36,777 bases of DNA from a beta proteobacterium AAP51. Lineage in GTDB: Bacteria; Pseudomonadota; Gammaproteobacteria; Burkholderiales; Burkholderiaceae_C. Location of the stretch: contig LJHT01000107.1 of assembly GCA_001295905.1 (NCBI GenBank), forward strand, positions 1-36,777. Reading direction: 5' to 3'. Made by a program: the position numbers and the translations under genes. The notes beneath the pieces are model-generated. The model was not told the DNA's origin. It worked only from the letters and a program-made list of their open reading frames with translations, and did no database searches. This document shows positions 25,534-34,483 of this stretch, piece by piece. Positions within the stretch are counted from its first letter, which is position 1. Each line of letters begins with the position of its first letter.

Positions 25534-25866
25534 ATGAGTCAAGGCGGCAGGTACCGCCACCATGTCTACGTGGTGGAGTTGTCGGACCAGGTTTGGAACG
25601 AGCCGTCGTTCCGGAAGGCCAACCCGGACTACCAACTCAGCAAGCCCCTGGTCTACGTCGGCATGACGGGCTTGGATCCTGACCTGCGCTTCGACCGGCA
25701 CAAGGCCGGGGTGCAGGCCAACCGGTTCGTGCGGGCGTACGGCCTGCGACTGCTGCCGCAGTTGTACGAGGTCTACAACCCGATGCCCTACGAGGCAGCC
25801 CGCGAGATGGAAGTTGAGCTGGCCATCGGCCTGCGCGAGGCCGGGTATGGGGTCTGGCAGGCGTGA
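25534..25866 (+). CDS. GIY-YIG superfamily protein
   Basis: 110-aa protein made almost wholly of a GIY-YIG nuclease-like domain: HHVYVVEL (9-16, the GIY strand), LVYVGMTG (YIG strand), the conserved Arg/His in DLRFDRHKAG, and an acidic EMEVELA helix that would supply the metal-binding Glu. Single-domain members of this kind are widespread in bacteria without assigned function; they may cut DNA or be inactive. ATG 25534 is used because the domain begins there, though no ribosome site is visible. Stands alone, with no methylase or intron nearby. Confidence 0.7.
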   Translation: MSQGGRYRHHVYVVELSDQVWNEPSFRKANPDYQLSKPLVYVGMTGLDPDLRFDRHKAGVQANRFVRAYGLRLLPQLYEVYNPMPYEAAREMEVELAIGLREAGYGVWQA

Positions 25867-25931
25867 GTAACGTCATCGCTCATGCTGGCCCTGCAGGCTG
25901 ACGGTGGAAACCGATCTTGCAGCGTGAAGCG

Positions 25932-25967
25932 TCATTCGGCGAGTCATTAGGCGAGTCATTCGGCGCG
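25932..25967. repeat. Three 12-bp tandem repeats
   Basis: TCATTCGGCGAG, TCATTAGGCGAG, TCATTCGGCGCG in direct tandem. Could be repeated protein-binding sites or a slippage product. Lies 66 bp after the GIY-YIG stop and about 200 bp before the M48 gene. Confidence 0.8.
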
Positions 25968-26096
25968 ATGGTCCCGAACGGCCGGTGCTGCGGCATGGGT
26001 GACGGGGCCCGCCAGCGGCATCTGGAGCGGAATGGACACGAGCGCCAGGCCTGCACATCCTTTGTCTAGGTAACTGATCCCGGGCGCCTGCCGTTT

Positions 26097-26110
26097 CGTC
26101 GCATGCGACG
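26097..26110. promoter_or_regulatory. 14-bp palindrome upstream of M48 protease
   Basis: Perfect palindrome CGTCGCATGCGACG, centred about 61 bp upstream of the ATG at 26165. Length and position suit a dimeric repressor operator. No regulator gene is adjacent. Confidence 0.4.
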
Positions 26111-26164
26111 GGTGGCCGCAGGGTCTGCTCAGGAGACTGCGCGCTTTGCGGTCCCCACACACCT

Positions 26165-27526
26165 ATGAACGCTCCAACTCTCTGGCCCGCGCTGACGCGC
26201 CGCATCGGCCTGTTGCTGCTGCTGTGCTGTCTGCAGCTTGGCGCCCCCGTGTGCGCGGCAGGGCTTGCTCAGCCGCACACGCACGCCGGCGAAAGCGGCG
26301 TGCGCGCGCCGCTGCACATTGCACCGGTCGACGATGCCTGGCGGGCGGCGCTGCCGCGCGATGCCCAGCTGGCCACGCAGGCCTATCTCGACCGCCTGCC
26401 CAAAGAAGCAGTGACACGATCCAACGACTACGACGAGGGCGGCTACTGGCTGCAGCTCTGGGAGTTCCTGCTCGGCCTGGCCATCGCCGCGCTGATGCTG
26501 CACGGCGGCCGTTCGGCCCGCGTTCGCGATTGGGCGCAGCGCGTCGGTCGCCGTGCCCTGCTGCGCGACGGCCTGTACGGCGCCGTCTACGGCCTGGCAG
26601 CCGGGCTGCTGCTGCTGCCGCTGAACTTCTACCGGCAGTACTGGCGTGAACACAGCTATGGCATGTCCACGCAGACCGCCCTTGACTGGTGGGGCGACTG
26701 GGCCCTGACCCTGGGCGTCGAGGTGGTGGGCACGGCGGTGACGGTGGCCCTGCTGTACGCCGTGTTCCGCCGAGCCGGCGAGCGCTGGTGGCTCTGGGGA
26801 GCCGCCGCCTGCTCCGCATTGCTGGCGTTGATGCTGCTCGTCAGCCCGGTCCTCATCGACCCGCTGTTCAACACCTACAAGCCGCTGGCGCACGGCCCGG
26901 TGCGCGACGCCGTGCTGGCCATGGCGCACTCCAATGGCGTGCCGGCTGATGATGTCTACGTCTTCGACGCCTCGAGCCAGACCAAGCGCATCAGCGCGAA
27001 TGTGAGCGGCCTGGGCGCCACGGCGGCGGTTCGGCTCAATGACAACCTGCTCAACCGCACGTCTCTGCCCGAGATCCGTGCCGTGATGGCCCACGAACTG
27101 GGCCACTACGTGCTCAACCACGCGCCGAAGATGCTGATGCAGTTCGGGCTGCTTATCCTGTTCGGATTGCTGTTCTGCCAATGGGGGATGCGCCAGCTGT
27201 TTGCGCGCCATGGGCACCACTGGGGCACGCAGGCCGTGGCCGATGTGGCCAGCCTGCCGCTGCTGACCGTCGTGTTCTCGGTTTTCATGCTGGCGGCCAC
27301 ACCGGTGTTCAACAGCATCATCCGCATCCAGGAGATCGAGGCCGACCGCTTCGGCCTGAATCTGGCCCGCGATCCACACGGCTTTGCCGAGGTGATGCTG
27401 AAACTTTCGGACTACCGCAAACCTGACCCGGGGCGCGTGGAGGAGGTGGTCTTCTTCCATCACCCGAGCGCCCGGCATCGCATTCACGATGCGATGCGCT
27501 GGAGGGAGGCGATGGGGACCCCCTAG
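26165..27526 (+). CDS. M48 family (Ste24/CAAX prenyl-protease-like) membrane metalloprotease
   Basis: 453-aa integral membrane zinc protease of the Ste24 type. N-terminal hydrophobic signal or anchor (about 12-30), a periplasmic-like segment with DEGGYWLQLWE, and several membrane helices (about 100-115, 135-152, 180-200, 212-230, 322-340, 362-382). Zinc site HELGH (310-314) with the third ligand E392 in IEADRFG. HPSARHRI near the end is typical of the family. It cleaves membrane or lipidated peptides in eukaryotes; bacterial homologues act in membrane quality control. ATG 26165 is the only sensible start but has no clear Shine-Dalgarno. Stands alone behind a palindrome. Confidence 0.92.
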   Translation: MNAPTLWPALTRRIGLLLLLCCLQLGAPVCAAGLAQPHTHAGESGVRAPLHIAPVDDAWRAALPRDAQLATQAYLDRLPKEAVTRSNDYDEGGYWLQLWEFLLGLAIAALMLHGGRSARVRDWAQRVGRRALLRDGLYGAVYGLAAGLLLLPLNFYRQYWREHSYGMSTQTALDWWGDWALTLGVEVVGTAVTVALLYAVFRRAGERWWLWGAAACSALLALMLLVSPVLIDPLFNTYKPLAHGPVRDAVLAMAHSNGVPADDVYVFDASSQTKRISANVSGLGATAAVRLNDNLLNRTSLPEIRAVMAHELGHYVLNHAPKMLMQFGLLILFGLLFCQWGMRQLFARHGHHWGTQAVADVASLPLLTVVFSVFMLAATPVFNSIIRIQEIEADRFGLNLARDPHGFAEVMLKLSDYRKPDPGRVEEVVFFHHPSARHRIHDAMRWREAMGTP

Positions 27527-28050
27527 CGCGAGCGGGCCGGCGGACCTTGTTGACCTGCATGCGGATGTTCTGCAGCAGGAAGGCGTCATCAGGCGCCCCC
27601 GCGCCGAACCGCTCGATCAGCGAAGCCCGCACCTGCGGCCGAGTGGACACCGACATCCAGGCCATCAGCGCGACGCGCCGGGCGGTCAGGCGCGTGGACC
27701 GCTCCTGAATGCCGGGGACAACCTGGCCCTGAGCGGCGTCGAACTTGATCTGGAACCTGGCGGGCGGCTCCTGCGATCTGACACCAGCGCTCCGGCCTGC
27801 CGGCCGTTGCGCTGCATCGATCCCCGCAGTGGGCCGGGGGTTGTCGATAACGGAGGCACGGCACGGAGACGTGCACATTCACCGCCGCCCATTCAGCGAT
27901 CGCCGCGAGCGACGAAGGGCATCCCAGACCTCATTCCCTTCCTTGACCTCAGTGCCTCGAACACGGTGGCACGCGATTGACCCGCAGACCAGAAAAGTCT
28001 CGTTGATGACATTTATGATCCGGGCCGTTTCAGCCGGTCGGAGCCCCGAG
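27527..28050. other. 524-bp region between M48 protease and hybrid kinase
   Basis: No intact gene is supported. On the minus strand about 27530-27758 reads as a non-random peptide (separate entry). The + strand frame of the kinase is open from 27745 but its composition before 28051 does not look like protein. No terminator with a T-run was found after the protease stop. Confidence 0.5.
27530..27758 (-). pseudogene. Unidentified gene fragment
   Basis: About 76 codons on the minus strand read RFQIKFDAAQGQVVPGIQ, then LMAWMSVSTRPQVRASLIER and DDAFLLQNIRMQVNKVRR. This contains many Phe, Ile, Lys, Asn, Met and Trp codons that antisense or random frames in this GC-rich DNA lack. It has no credible start or stop of its own: the frame runs on antisense through the M48 gene. 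Best read as the remnant of a displaced gene. Family not recognised. Confidence 0.35.
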
Positions 28051-30888
28051 ATGGCGGTAGGTCTGAGGTGGTGGGTCTGCTTGCTGGCTGGCTGGTTGCT
28101 GGCGGCGACGGCGCCTGCCGCCACGCCGGAGTTCACGGCCGAGGAACGCGCCTGGATCCGCGACCACCCCGTGGTGCGCGTGGCGGTGCATGAGGTGCAG
28201 ATTCCGCCGCTGCAGGTGCTCAGGCCCGATGGGCGGCTGGACGGCATCGTCGGCGAGTACCTCGCATTGATCGAAAGGCACACAGGCTTGCGCATGGAGC
28301 CGGTGCCTGCGCCCACGCTGGCGCGCCGCGATGCCGACTTCCGCGAGGGCCGCGCCGACCTGCTGCCGCTGGTACTGGCCGGCGACCCGGTGGCTACCGA
28401 GGCGCTGTCGACCGAGGCCTTCTTCAAGGCCACGCCCGTCTTCGTGACGCGGCGCGAGACGGCCGACTTCTCGCCCACCGGCAACCTGGGCGGCCTGCGT
28501 GTGGCGTTGATGCCGGGCGGCGCTTTCGAGATCTATCTCCGCCAGCGCTTCCCCTACGCGAATTACGTGCTCGTCGACACCCCGTCGGACGAACTTCTCG
28601 CCGTGTCCGAAGGCCGTGCCGACGTACGCGTGGGGCAGCTGCCGACGACCGTCTTCACGATCGAGTCGAGGCTGCTGGCCAACCTGACGGTACGCGCCTT
28701 TGCCGAAGGCGCGCCGGCCTCTTACACGATGGGCGTGCGGCCCTCGTTGCCGATGCTGCATGGCATCGTGCGCAAGGCCCTGGCGGCGGTCGACGAGGCC
28801 GAGCACGCGGCCATCGTCGAGAAATGGGTGCCGGTGCGGCATTTCCTCGGCCTGGACGCGCGCGGCGTGCTGCTCAACGAGGCCGAGCGCGCCTGGCTGC
28901 GCGCCAACCCGCGCATCCGCGTCGCCTACGACCGCAGCTTCGCGCCCTACTCGCTGGAAGACAACCGCAAGATGCAGGGCCTGGGCCCCGACCTGTTGCA
29001 CGAGGTGGCCCGGCGGCTGGGGCTGGAGATCGTCGAAGAGCGCCCGGGCACCTGGGCCGAGACCTATGCCGCCGCGCTGGACGGCCGTGCCGACGTGCTG
29101 GTGGCGGCAGGCCGCAACGAGGAGCGGCGCGAGAAGTTGCACTTCATCGGCCCGTGGAACCGCAGCCCCACGGCGCTGGTGACGCGGCGCGAGAACGGCG
29201 GGCCGCTGGAGCTGGGCATGCTGGGCGAAGGGCTGCTGGCATTGCAGGAAAGCCACTTTCTGCTGCCCTACCTGACACGCAAGTACCCCGGTGTGCGCTT
29301 GCTGCGCACACCCACGCTCGAAGACGCGCTGGCCGCCGTGCACGACGGGCGCGCCACCGCCGCGCTCGGCAACCTGAACGTGGTGTCCAAGCTCGTGCAG
29401 CGGCACCACGCGGGCGTGCTCACCGTCAGCGGCACGGTGCCCGACGGCGACAGCGAGCTCTTCTTCGCGGTGCCGAAGAGCCAGCCCGAACTGGCGGTGG
29501 TGCTGACCAAGGGCATGGAATCGCTCTCGGCCGCCGAGCGCAGCGCGCTGCAGCAGCGCTGGCTGGCCGTGTCCTACACGCCGGGCTGGCGCTGGCAAGA
29601 GGTGCTGTCGGTGTTCGGCCCGGCGCTGCTGGCGGCGCTGGCGGCCGCCTTCGTCATCCATCGCAACAACCGCCGCCTGCAACGCGAGGTGGCGCAACGC
29701 CGCGAGGCCGAGACGCAGCTCGAACAGTCGCTGCAGCGCGAGCACGCGGGCTCGGTGTCGAAGAGCCAGTTCATCGCCTCGCTCAGCCACGAGATCCGCA
29801 ACCCGCTGGGCGCCATGCTCGCTGGCGCCGGCCTGCTGGCGCAACGCACCAGCGACGACCAGCAGCGCCAGCTGCTCGCTGCGATGCAGCAGTCGGGCGA
29901 CGGCCTGCTGGAGCTGCTGTCGCGCACGCTGGACTTCAGCAAGGCCGAAAGCGGCATGCTCACGAGCCGCCCCGAGTGGGTGGAGCCGCGCGATTGGCTG
30001 CGCAAGCTCTGCCAGGCCTTCGAGGCCCCGGCCGCGGCCAAGGGGCTGGCGCTGCACGCCACCATCGAAGGGCCTGTGGCGCTGGAAGCCCACTTCGACC
30101 CCGTGCGCCTGGGCCAGGTGCTGGGCAACCTGCTGTCCAACGCCGTGAAGTTCACCGATAAAGGCGGCGTGGAGGTGCTGCTGGTGCTGGACGCTGCGGC
30201 CGGCGAGCTGCGCTTTGCGGTGCAGGACACCGGCCCTGGCTTCGGGCCCGAAGAACAAGCGCGGCTCTTCGTGCCGTATTCGCAACTGTCCGCAGCGAGC
30301 GGCGCCCACCCCGGCGGCACGGGTCTCGGGCTGGCGCTTTGCAAGCAGATCATCGAGCACCTGGGCGGGCGCATCGGCGCCCGCAGCGAGCAAGGTCGCG
30401 GCAGCCGCTTCGAAGTGGCGCTGCCGGTGGCGTGGCGCACGCCCGACCCACAGGCACCACCGCATGCCGCGCCTGCGATGCCGGCCGACTGGCGCGCCCA
30501 TCCCGTGCTGCTGGTCGACGACGACCCCGTCGTCCTGATGCTGCTGCACGAGCAGTTCCGTGCACTCGGCATCGCGGCGCAGACCGCTGGCGGTGGCGAT
30601 GAAGCGCTGGCGCACTGGGAGGCGAGCCCGGGCCGTGTGCTCGTCACCGACTGCCACATGCCCGGCATGGACGGTTTCGAACTCGCACGGCGCATCCGCC
30701 AGCGCCCGGCGCCGCCCGCGGTGCGGCCGTGGATCATCACGACGACGGGCAGCACCGAGGCCGACGAGCATGCCCGCGCCCGCGCCTCCGGCGCCGACGA
30801 AGTGCTCGTCAAGCCGCTGTCGCTGCAGGTCTGGGCGGAGGTCTTCGCCAAGGACAGGACTTTCGAACGCTCCCATCCCTCTCCGTAA
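28051..30888 (+). CDS. BvgS/EvgS-like hybrid sensor histidine kinase
   Basis: 945-aa inner-membrane sensor. Signal or anchor helix (about 7-24), two tandem periplasmic solute-binding (SBP_bac_3, Venus-flytrap) domains (about 38-258 and 284-505), one membrane helix (518-537), a short coiled coil, HisKA with SLSHEIRNPLG (phospho-acceptor H580), HATPase with NLLSNAVKFTD (N693), DTGPGFG and GTGLGLALC, and a receiver domain with VLLVDDDPVV and D867 in VTDCHMPGMDG. Unlike BvgS/EvgS it ends after the receiver, without an Hpt domain, and has no PAS. ATG 28051 is chosen for GGAG eight bases upstream; in-frame ATGs at 28006 and 28015 exist. No response regulator adjoins it, so the partner lies elsewhere. 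Ligand unknown, possibly an amino acid or similar small molecule. Confidence 0.93.
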   Translation: MAVGLRWWVCLLAGWLLAATAPAATPEFTAEERAWIRDHPVVRVAVHEVQIPPLQVLRPDGRLDGIVGEYLALIERHTGLRMEPVPAPTLARRDADFREGRADLLPLVLAGDPVATEALSTEAFFKATPVFVTRRETADFSPTGNLGGLRVALMPGGAFEIYLRQRFPYANYVLVDTPSDELLAVSEGRADVRVGQLPTTVFTIESRLLANLTVRAFAEGAPASYTMGVRPSLPMLHGIVRKALAAVDEAEHAAIVEKWVPVRHFLGLDARGVLLNEAERAWLRANPRIRVAYDRSFAPYSLEDNRKMQGLGPDLLHEVARRLGLEIVEERPGTWAETYAAALDGRADVLVAAGRNEERREKLHFIGPWNRSPTALVTRRENGGPLELGMLGEGLLALQESHFLLPYLTRKYPGVRLLRTPTLEDALAAVHDGRATAALGNLNVVSKLVQRHHAGVLTVSGTVPDGDSELFFAVPKSQPELAVVLTKGMESLSAAERSALQQRWLAVSYTPGWRWQEVLSVFGPALLAALAAAFVIHRNNRRLQREVAQRREAETQLEQSLQREHAGSVSKSQFIASLSHEIRNPLGAMLAGAGLLAQRTSDDQQRQLLAAMQQSGDGLLELLSRTLDFSKAESGMLTSRPEWVEPRDWLRKLCQAFEAPAAAKGLALHATIEGPVALEAHFDPVRLGQVLGNLLSNAVKFTDKGGVEVLLVLDAAAGELRFAVQDTGPGFGPEEQARLFVPYSQLSAASGAHPGGTGLGLALCKQIIEHLGGRIGARSEQGRGSRFEVALPVAWRTPDPQAPPHAAPAMPADWRAHPVLLVDDDPVVLMLLHEQFRALGIAAQTAGGGDEALAHWEASPGRVLVTDCHMPGMDGFELARRIRQRPAPPAVRPWIITTTGSTEADEHARARASGADEVLVKPLSLQVWAEVFAKDRTFERSHPSP

Positions 30889-30969
30889 CGCCCCGAACAC
30901 GCTCCTTCTCCCCTGACCTGCCCGACCCGCCCACCCGCTTGGCCGGCACCGGGCCCCGGCTGACCTACC

Positions 30970-33615
30970 ATGTCGCCCGACATGAGCGCCCCACCCTCCC
31001 CCGCCAAGCCTCTGCAAGGCGACCTCTCCGCCCACACGCCCATGATGCAGCAGTACCTGGGCATCAAGGCCGACTTCCCCGACACGCTCGTGTTCTATCG
31101 CATGGGAGATTTCTACGAGCTGTTCTGGGACGACGCGCGCAAGGCCAACCGGCTGCTCGACATCACGCTCACCACGCGCGGCCAGAGCGCGGGCGAGCCG
31201 GTGGTGATGGCCGGCGTGCCGGTGCACAGCGTGGAAAGCTACCTCGCGCGCCTGATCAAGCTGGGCGAGGCCGTGGCCGTGGCCGAGCAGGTGGGGGATG
31301 TCGCCACGTCCAAGGGTCCGGTAGAGCGCAAGGTGGTGCGCGTGGTGACGCCGGGCACCGTCACCGACACCGAGCTGATGGCCGAGCGTGCCGACACGCT
31401 GCTCCTGGCCGTGCACCTGCAGCGCAACACCTGGGGCCTGGCCTGGCTGGGCCTGGCCAGCGGCAGCCTGGGCCTCACACAGTGCAGCGAAGGTGAACTG
31501 CCCGGCTGGCTGGCCCGCCTGGCGCCGGCCGAGCTGCTGCACGACGGCCAGCCTCTGCCCGCGGTGCTGCAGGCCGTGCGCGCCGCGCGCACCGCGCGCC
31601 CGGCCTGGCAGTTCGACAGCGCCCTGGGCGAGCGCAAGCTGCGTGAACAGCTGCAGGTGGCCTCGCTGCAGGGCTTCCAGGCGCAAGACCTGCCGGTGGC
31701 GCACGCCGCCGCCGCGGCGCTGCTGAGCTATGCGGAACACACGCAAGGCCAGGCCCTGGCCCACGTGCGCACGCTGCAGGTGGAACGCAGCGGTGAGCTG
31801 CTGGAGCTGCCGCCCGCCACCCACCGCAACCTGGAACTGGTGCAGACGCTGCGCGGCGAAGACCAACCCACGCTCTTGAGCGTGCTGGACAGCTGCCGCA
31901 CCGGCATGGGCAGCCGCTTGCTGCGCCACTGGCTCACCCACCCCATGCGCGACCGCGCCCCGGCACGTGAACGCCACGACGCCATCGCCCGCTTCATCGA
32001 AGCCGGTTTCGAGCCGCTGCGCGAAGCGCTGCGCGGGGTGAGCGATGTCGAACGCATCACCGCGCGCACCGCGCTGCGCCAGGTGCGCCCGCGTGAACTG
32101 GCCGGCCTGCGCAGCACGCTGGCAGTGCTGCCCGCGCTGCAGGCGGTGGCGCCCACGGGCACGCCGCTGCTGGCGCGCCTGCACACCGCGCTGCAGCCCG
32201 GCGACGCGCTGCCCGAGGTGCTGAGCGCCATTGCCGAAGAGCCGGCCGTGCTGCTGCGCGACGGCGGCGTCATCGCCGCGGGCGTGGACGCCGAGCTCGA
32301 CGAGCTGCGCGGCATCAACCAGCACTGCGACGCCTTCCTGCTCGACCTGGAAGCGCGGGAACGCGCGCGCACCGGCATTCCCAACCTGCGTGTGCAGTTC
32401 AACAAGGTGCACGGCTTCTACATCGAGGTGACGGGCTCGCATCTGGACAAGGTGCCGCTGGATTACCAGCGCCGGCAGACGCTGAAGAACGCCGAGCGTT
32501 TCATCACGCCCGAGCTGAAGGCTTTCGAGGACAAGGCGCTCAGCGCGCAGGAACGTGCACTGGCGCGCGAGAAGTGGCTGTACGAGCAGGTGCTCGATGC
32601 GCTGCAGGCCCACCTGCCCACGCTGCAGGCGCTGGCGCGCGCGCTGGCCAGCCTGGACACGCTGGCCGCGCTGGCCGAACGCGCCGCCACCTTGGGCTGG
32701 TGCCGGCCCGAGTTCGTGCCCTACCCCTGCATCGACATCGAGGCCGGCCGCCACCCGGTGGTGGAAGCGCGGCTGGCCGAAACCGGCGCCGGCCCCTTCA
32801 TCGCCAACCACTGCCGCATGGACGCCAAGACGCGCATGCTCGTCATCACCGGCCCCAACATGGGCGGCAAGAGCACCTTCATGCGCCAGGTGGCGCTGGT
32901 GGTGCTGCTGGCGGCCATGGGCAGCTATGTGCCGGCCGCGGCCTGCCGGCTGGGGCCCATCGATGCCATCCACACGCGCATCGGCGCCGCCGACGACCTG
33001 GCCAATGCGCAGAGCACCTTCATGCTGGAGATGACGGAAGCCGCCGCCATCGTGCACACCGCCACCGAGCAGAGCCTGGTGCTGATGGACGAGATCGGCC
33101 GCGGCACCAGCACCTTCGACGGCCTGGCGCTGGCCGGCGCCATTGCCACGCAGCTGCACGAGCGCAACCGCGCCTTCACGCTGTTCGCCACGCACTACTT
33201 CGAGCTGACCGAGTTCCCCGCGAAGCACGAGCGCGCGGTGAACCTGCACGTGGGCGCGGTGGAGAGCGGGCACGACATCGTGTTCCTGCACCAGATCGAA
33301 CCCGGCCCGGCCAGCCGCAGCTACGGCGTGCAGGTGGCACGCCTGGCCGGCATGCCGCCGGCGCTGGTGCGCCAGGCCCGCGCCACGCTGGAAGCGCTGG
33401 AAGCCAAGGCCGCCGCGGGCCAGGCCCAGGTGGACCTGTTTGCATCGCCCCCTGCGGCCGCGGCCCCCGAGCCCAGCGCGGTGGAACGGGCGCTGGCCGC
33501 GCTGGACCCTGATAGCCTCAGCCCCCGTGAAGCGCTGCAGGCGCTGTACCGCCTGAAGCAGCTGCAGCCGCTGCACAGCCCTGAACGCCTCGAAAGCCCA
33601 GAAAGCCCACCATGA
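30970..33615 (+). CDS. mutS: DNA mismatch repair ATPase MutS
   Basis: 881-aa mismatch-recognition protein. The mismatch-binding Phe-x-Glu is F48/E50 in MGDFYELFWDD. Connector, lever and clamp domains follow, with NLRVQFNKVHGFYIEV. The ATPase has Walker A GPNMGGKSTFMRQ (from G628) and Walker B LVLMDEIGRGTSTFDGLALA, then the ATHYFELTE motif. The C-terminal tail carries the short tetramerisation-type region. Usual length is about 850-880. ATG 30970 is used; ATG 30982 is an alternative and neither has a clear ribosome site. The stop overlaps the next gene's start (ATGA, 33612-33615). It starts 81 bp after the hybrid kinase gene, so transcription may run through. Confidence 0.98.
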   Translation: MSPDMSAPPSPAKPLQGDLSAHTPMMQQYLGIKADFPDTLVFYRMGDFYELFWDDARKANRLLDITLTTRGQSAGEPVVMAGVPVHSVESYLARLIKLGEAVAVAEQVGDVATSKGPVERKVVRVVTPGTVTDTELMAERADTLLLAVHLQRNTWGLAWLGLASGSLGLTQCSEGELPGWLARLAPAELLHDGQPLPAVLQAVRAARTARPAWQFDSALGERKLREQLQVASLQGFQAQDLPVAHAAAAALLSYAEHTQGQALAHVRTLQVERSGELLELPPATHRNLELVQTLRGEDQPTLLSVLDSCRTGMGSRLLRHWLTHPMRDRAPARERHDAIARFIEAGFEPLREALRGVSDVERITARTALRQVRPRELAGLRSTLAVLPALQAVAPTGTPLLARLHTALQPGDALPEVLSAIAEEPAVLLRDGGVIAAGVDAELDELRGINQHCDAFLLDLEARERARTGIPNLRVQFNKVHGFYIEVTGSHLDKVPLDYQRRQTLKNAERFITPELKAFEDKALSAQERALAREKWLYEQVLDALQAHLPTLQALARALASLDTLAALAERAATLGWCRPEFVPYPCIDIEAGRHPVVEARLAETGAGPFIANHCRMDAKTRMLVITGPNMGGKSTFMRQVALVVLLAAMGSYVPAAACRLGPIDAIHTRIGAADDLANAQSTFMLEMTEAAAIVHTATEQSLVLMDEIGRGTSTFDGLALAGAIATQLHERNRAFTLFATHYFELTEFPAKHERAVNLHVGAVESGHDIVFLHQIEPGPASRSYGVQVARLAGMPPALVRQARATLEALEAKAAAGQAQVDLFASPPAAAAPEPSAVERALAALDPDSLSPREALQALYRLKQLQPLHSPERLESPESPP

Positions 33616-34436
33616 CCTACTGCGTCGGCATCCGCCTCAACGCCGGCCTCGTGTTCCTGAGCGACAGCCGCACCAACGCCGGCCTGGACGCCATCAGCAC
33701 CTTCCGCAAGATGATGATCTACGAGCAGCCGGGCGAGCGCTTCATGGTCATGCTGAGCGCCGGCAACCTCAGCATCAGCCAGAGCGTGCGTGAACTGCTG
33801 CAGGTGGAGAAGCTCGACAACGGCACCGAAGAAGGCCTGACCATCTGGAACGCCACCAGCATGTTCGACGCCACGCGCGTGCTTGGCGCCACCGTGCGCC
33901 GCGTGTATGAACAGGACGGCGCGGCGCTGAAGAACGCCGGTGTCGACTTCAACGCCAGCATGATCTTCGGCGGCCAGATCAAGGGCGAGGCCATGCGCCT
34001 GTTCCTGGTGTACAGCGCCGGCAACTTCATCGAGGCCACGCGCGAGACCTGCTTCTTCCAGGTGGGCGAAAGCAAGTACGGCAAGCCCATCCTGGACCGC
34101 GTGCTCACGCCCGCCACGCCGCTGAACCAGGCCGCCAAGTGCGCGCTGGTCAGCATGGACAGCACGCTGAAAAGCAACCTCAGCGTGGGCCTGCCGCTGG
34201 ATCTGCTGGTGTACCGCGAAGGCAGTTTCCAGAGCGAAGACATCGCCTGCCTGGACGAGCGCAACCCGTACTTCCAGATGATCCACAGCACCTGGGGCCA
34301 GCGCCTGCGCGAGGTGTTCGAAAGCATCGACGACCCGCGCTGGGACGGCGGCGACGCCACCCACCCGCTGATGGTGGACAGCGCGCGCTACGAGCCCATG
34401 CGCAAGATCAGCAAGCCCAGCGAACGCATCGTCTGA
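33612..34436 (+). CDS. Anbu-type proteasome-like peptidase
   Basis: 274-aa N-terminal-nucleophile hydrolase of the Anbu (ancestral beta subunit) family, related to HslV and proteasome beta subunits. It opens MTYCVGIRL, so removal of Met exposes Thr as the catalytic nucleophile. Asp in LSDSRTNAG (D18) and Lys in STFRKMM (K33) complete the expected Thr/Asp/Lys set. Also typical: MLSAGNLSISQSV, then FNASMIFGGQIKG, and the SAGNFIEAT segment. Start overlaps the mutS stop by ATGA, implying coupled translation. The transglutaminase, alpha-E and ATP-grasp genes that usually accompany Anbu are absent from this window. Substrate unknown. Confidence 0.9.
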   Translation: MTYCVGIRLNAGLVFLSDSRTNAGLDAISTFRKMMIYEQPGERFMVMLSAGNLSISQSVRELLQVEKLDNGTEEGLTIWNATSMFDATRVLGATVRRVYEQDGAALKNAGVDFNASMIFGGQIKGEAMRLFLVYSAGNFIEATRETCFFQVGESKYGKPILDRVLTPATPLNQAAKCALVSMDSTLKSNLSVGLPLDLLVYREGSFQSEDIACLDERNPYFQMIHSTWGQRLREVFESIDDPRWDGGDATHPLMVDSARYEPMRKISKPSERIV

Positions 34437-34483
34437 AGGCCGGCGACGGACGCTCGCGCGCTCAGGCCGCCTTCAAGTCGCCT

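Larger units (their letters stand above)
25867..26164. other. Intergenic region with tandem repeat and palindrome
   Basis: 298 bp without a supported gene. It contains three 12-bp repeats (25932-25967) and a perfect 14-bp palindrome (26097-26110) upstream of the M48 protease gene. Both are entered separately. Confidence 0.5.

Noticed and set aside
27977..28019. TTGACC and TATGAT boxes upstream of the hybrid kinase
   Set aside because: They are about 31 bp apart, far outside the 16-18 bp needed for a sigma-70 promoter.
28030..33576. Very long minus-strand open frame antisense to the kinase and mutS
   Set aside because: Its translation is Arg/Gln/His/Ala-rich without any domain. It is the usual by-product of high third-position GC opposite two well-supported genes.
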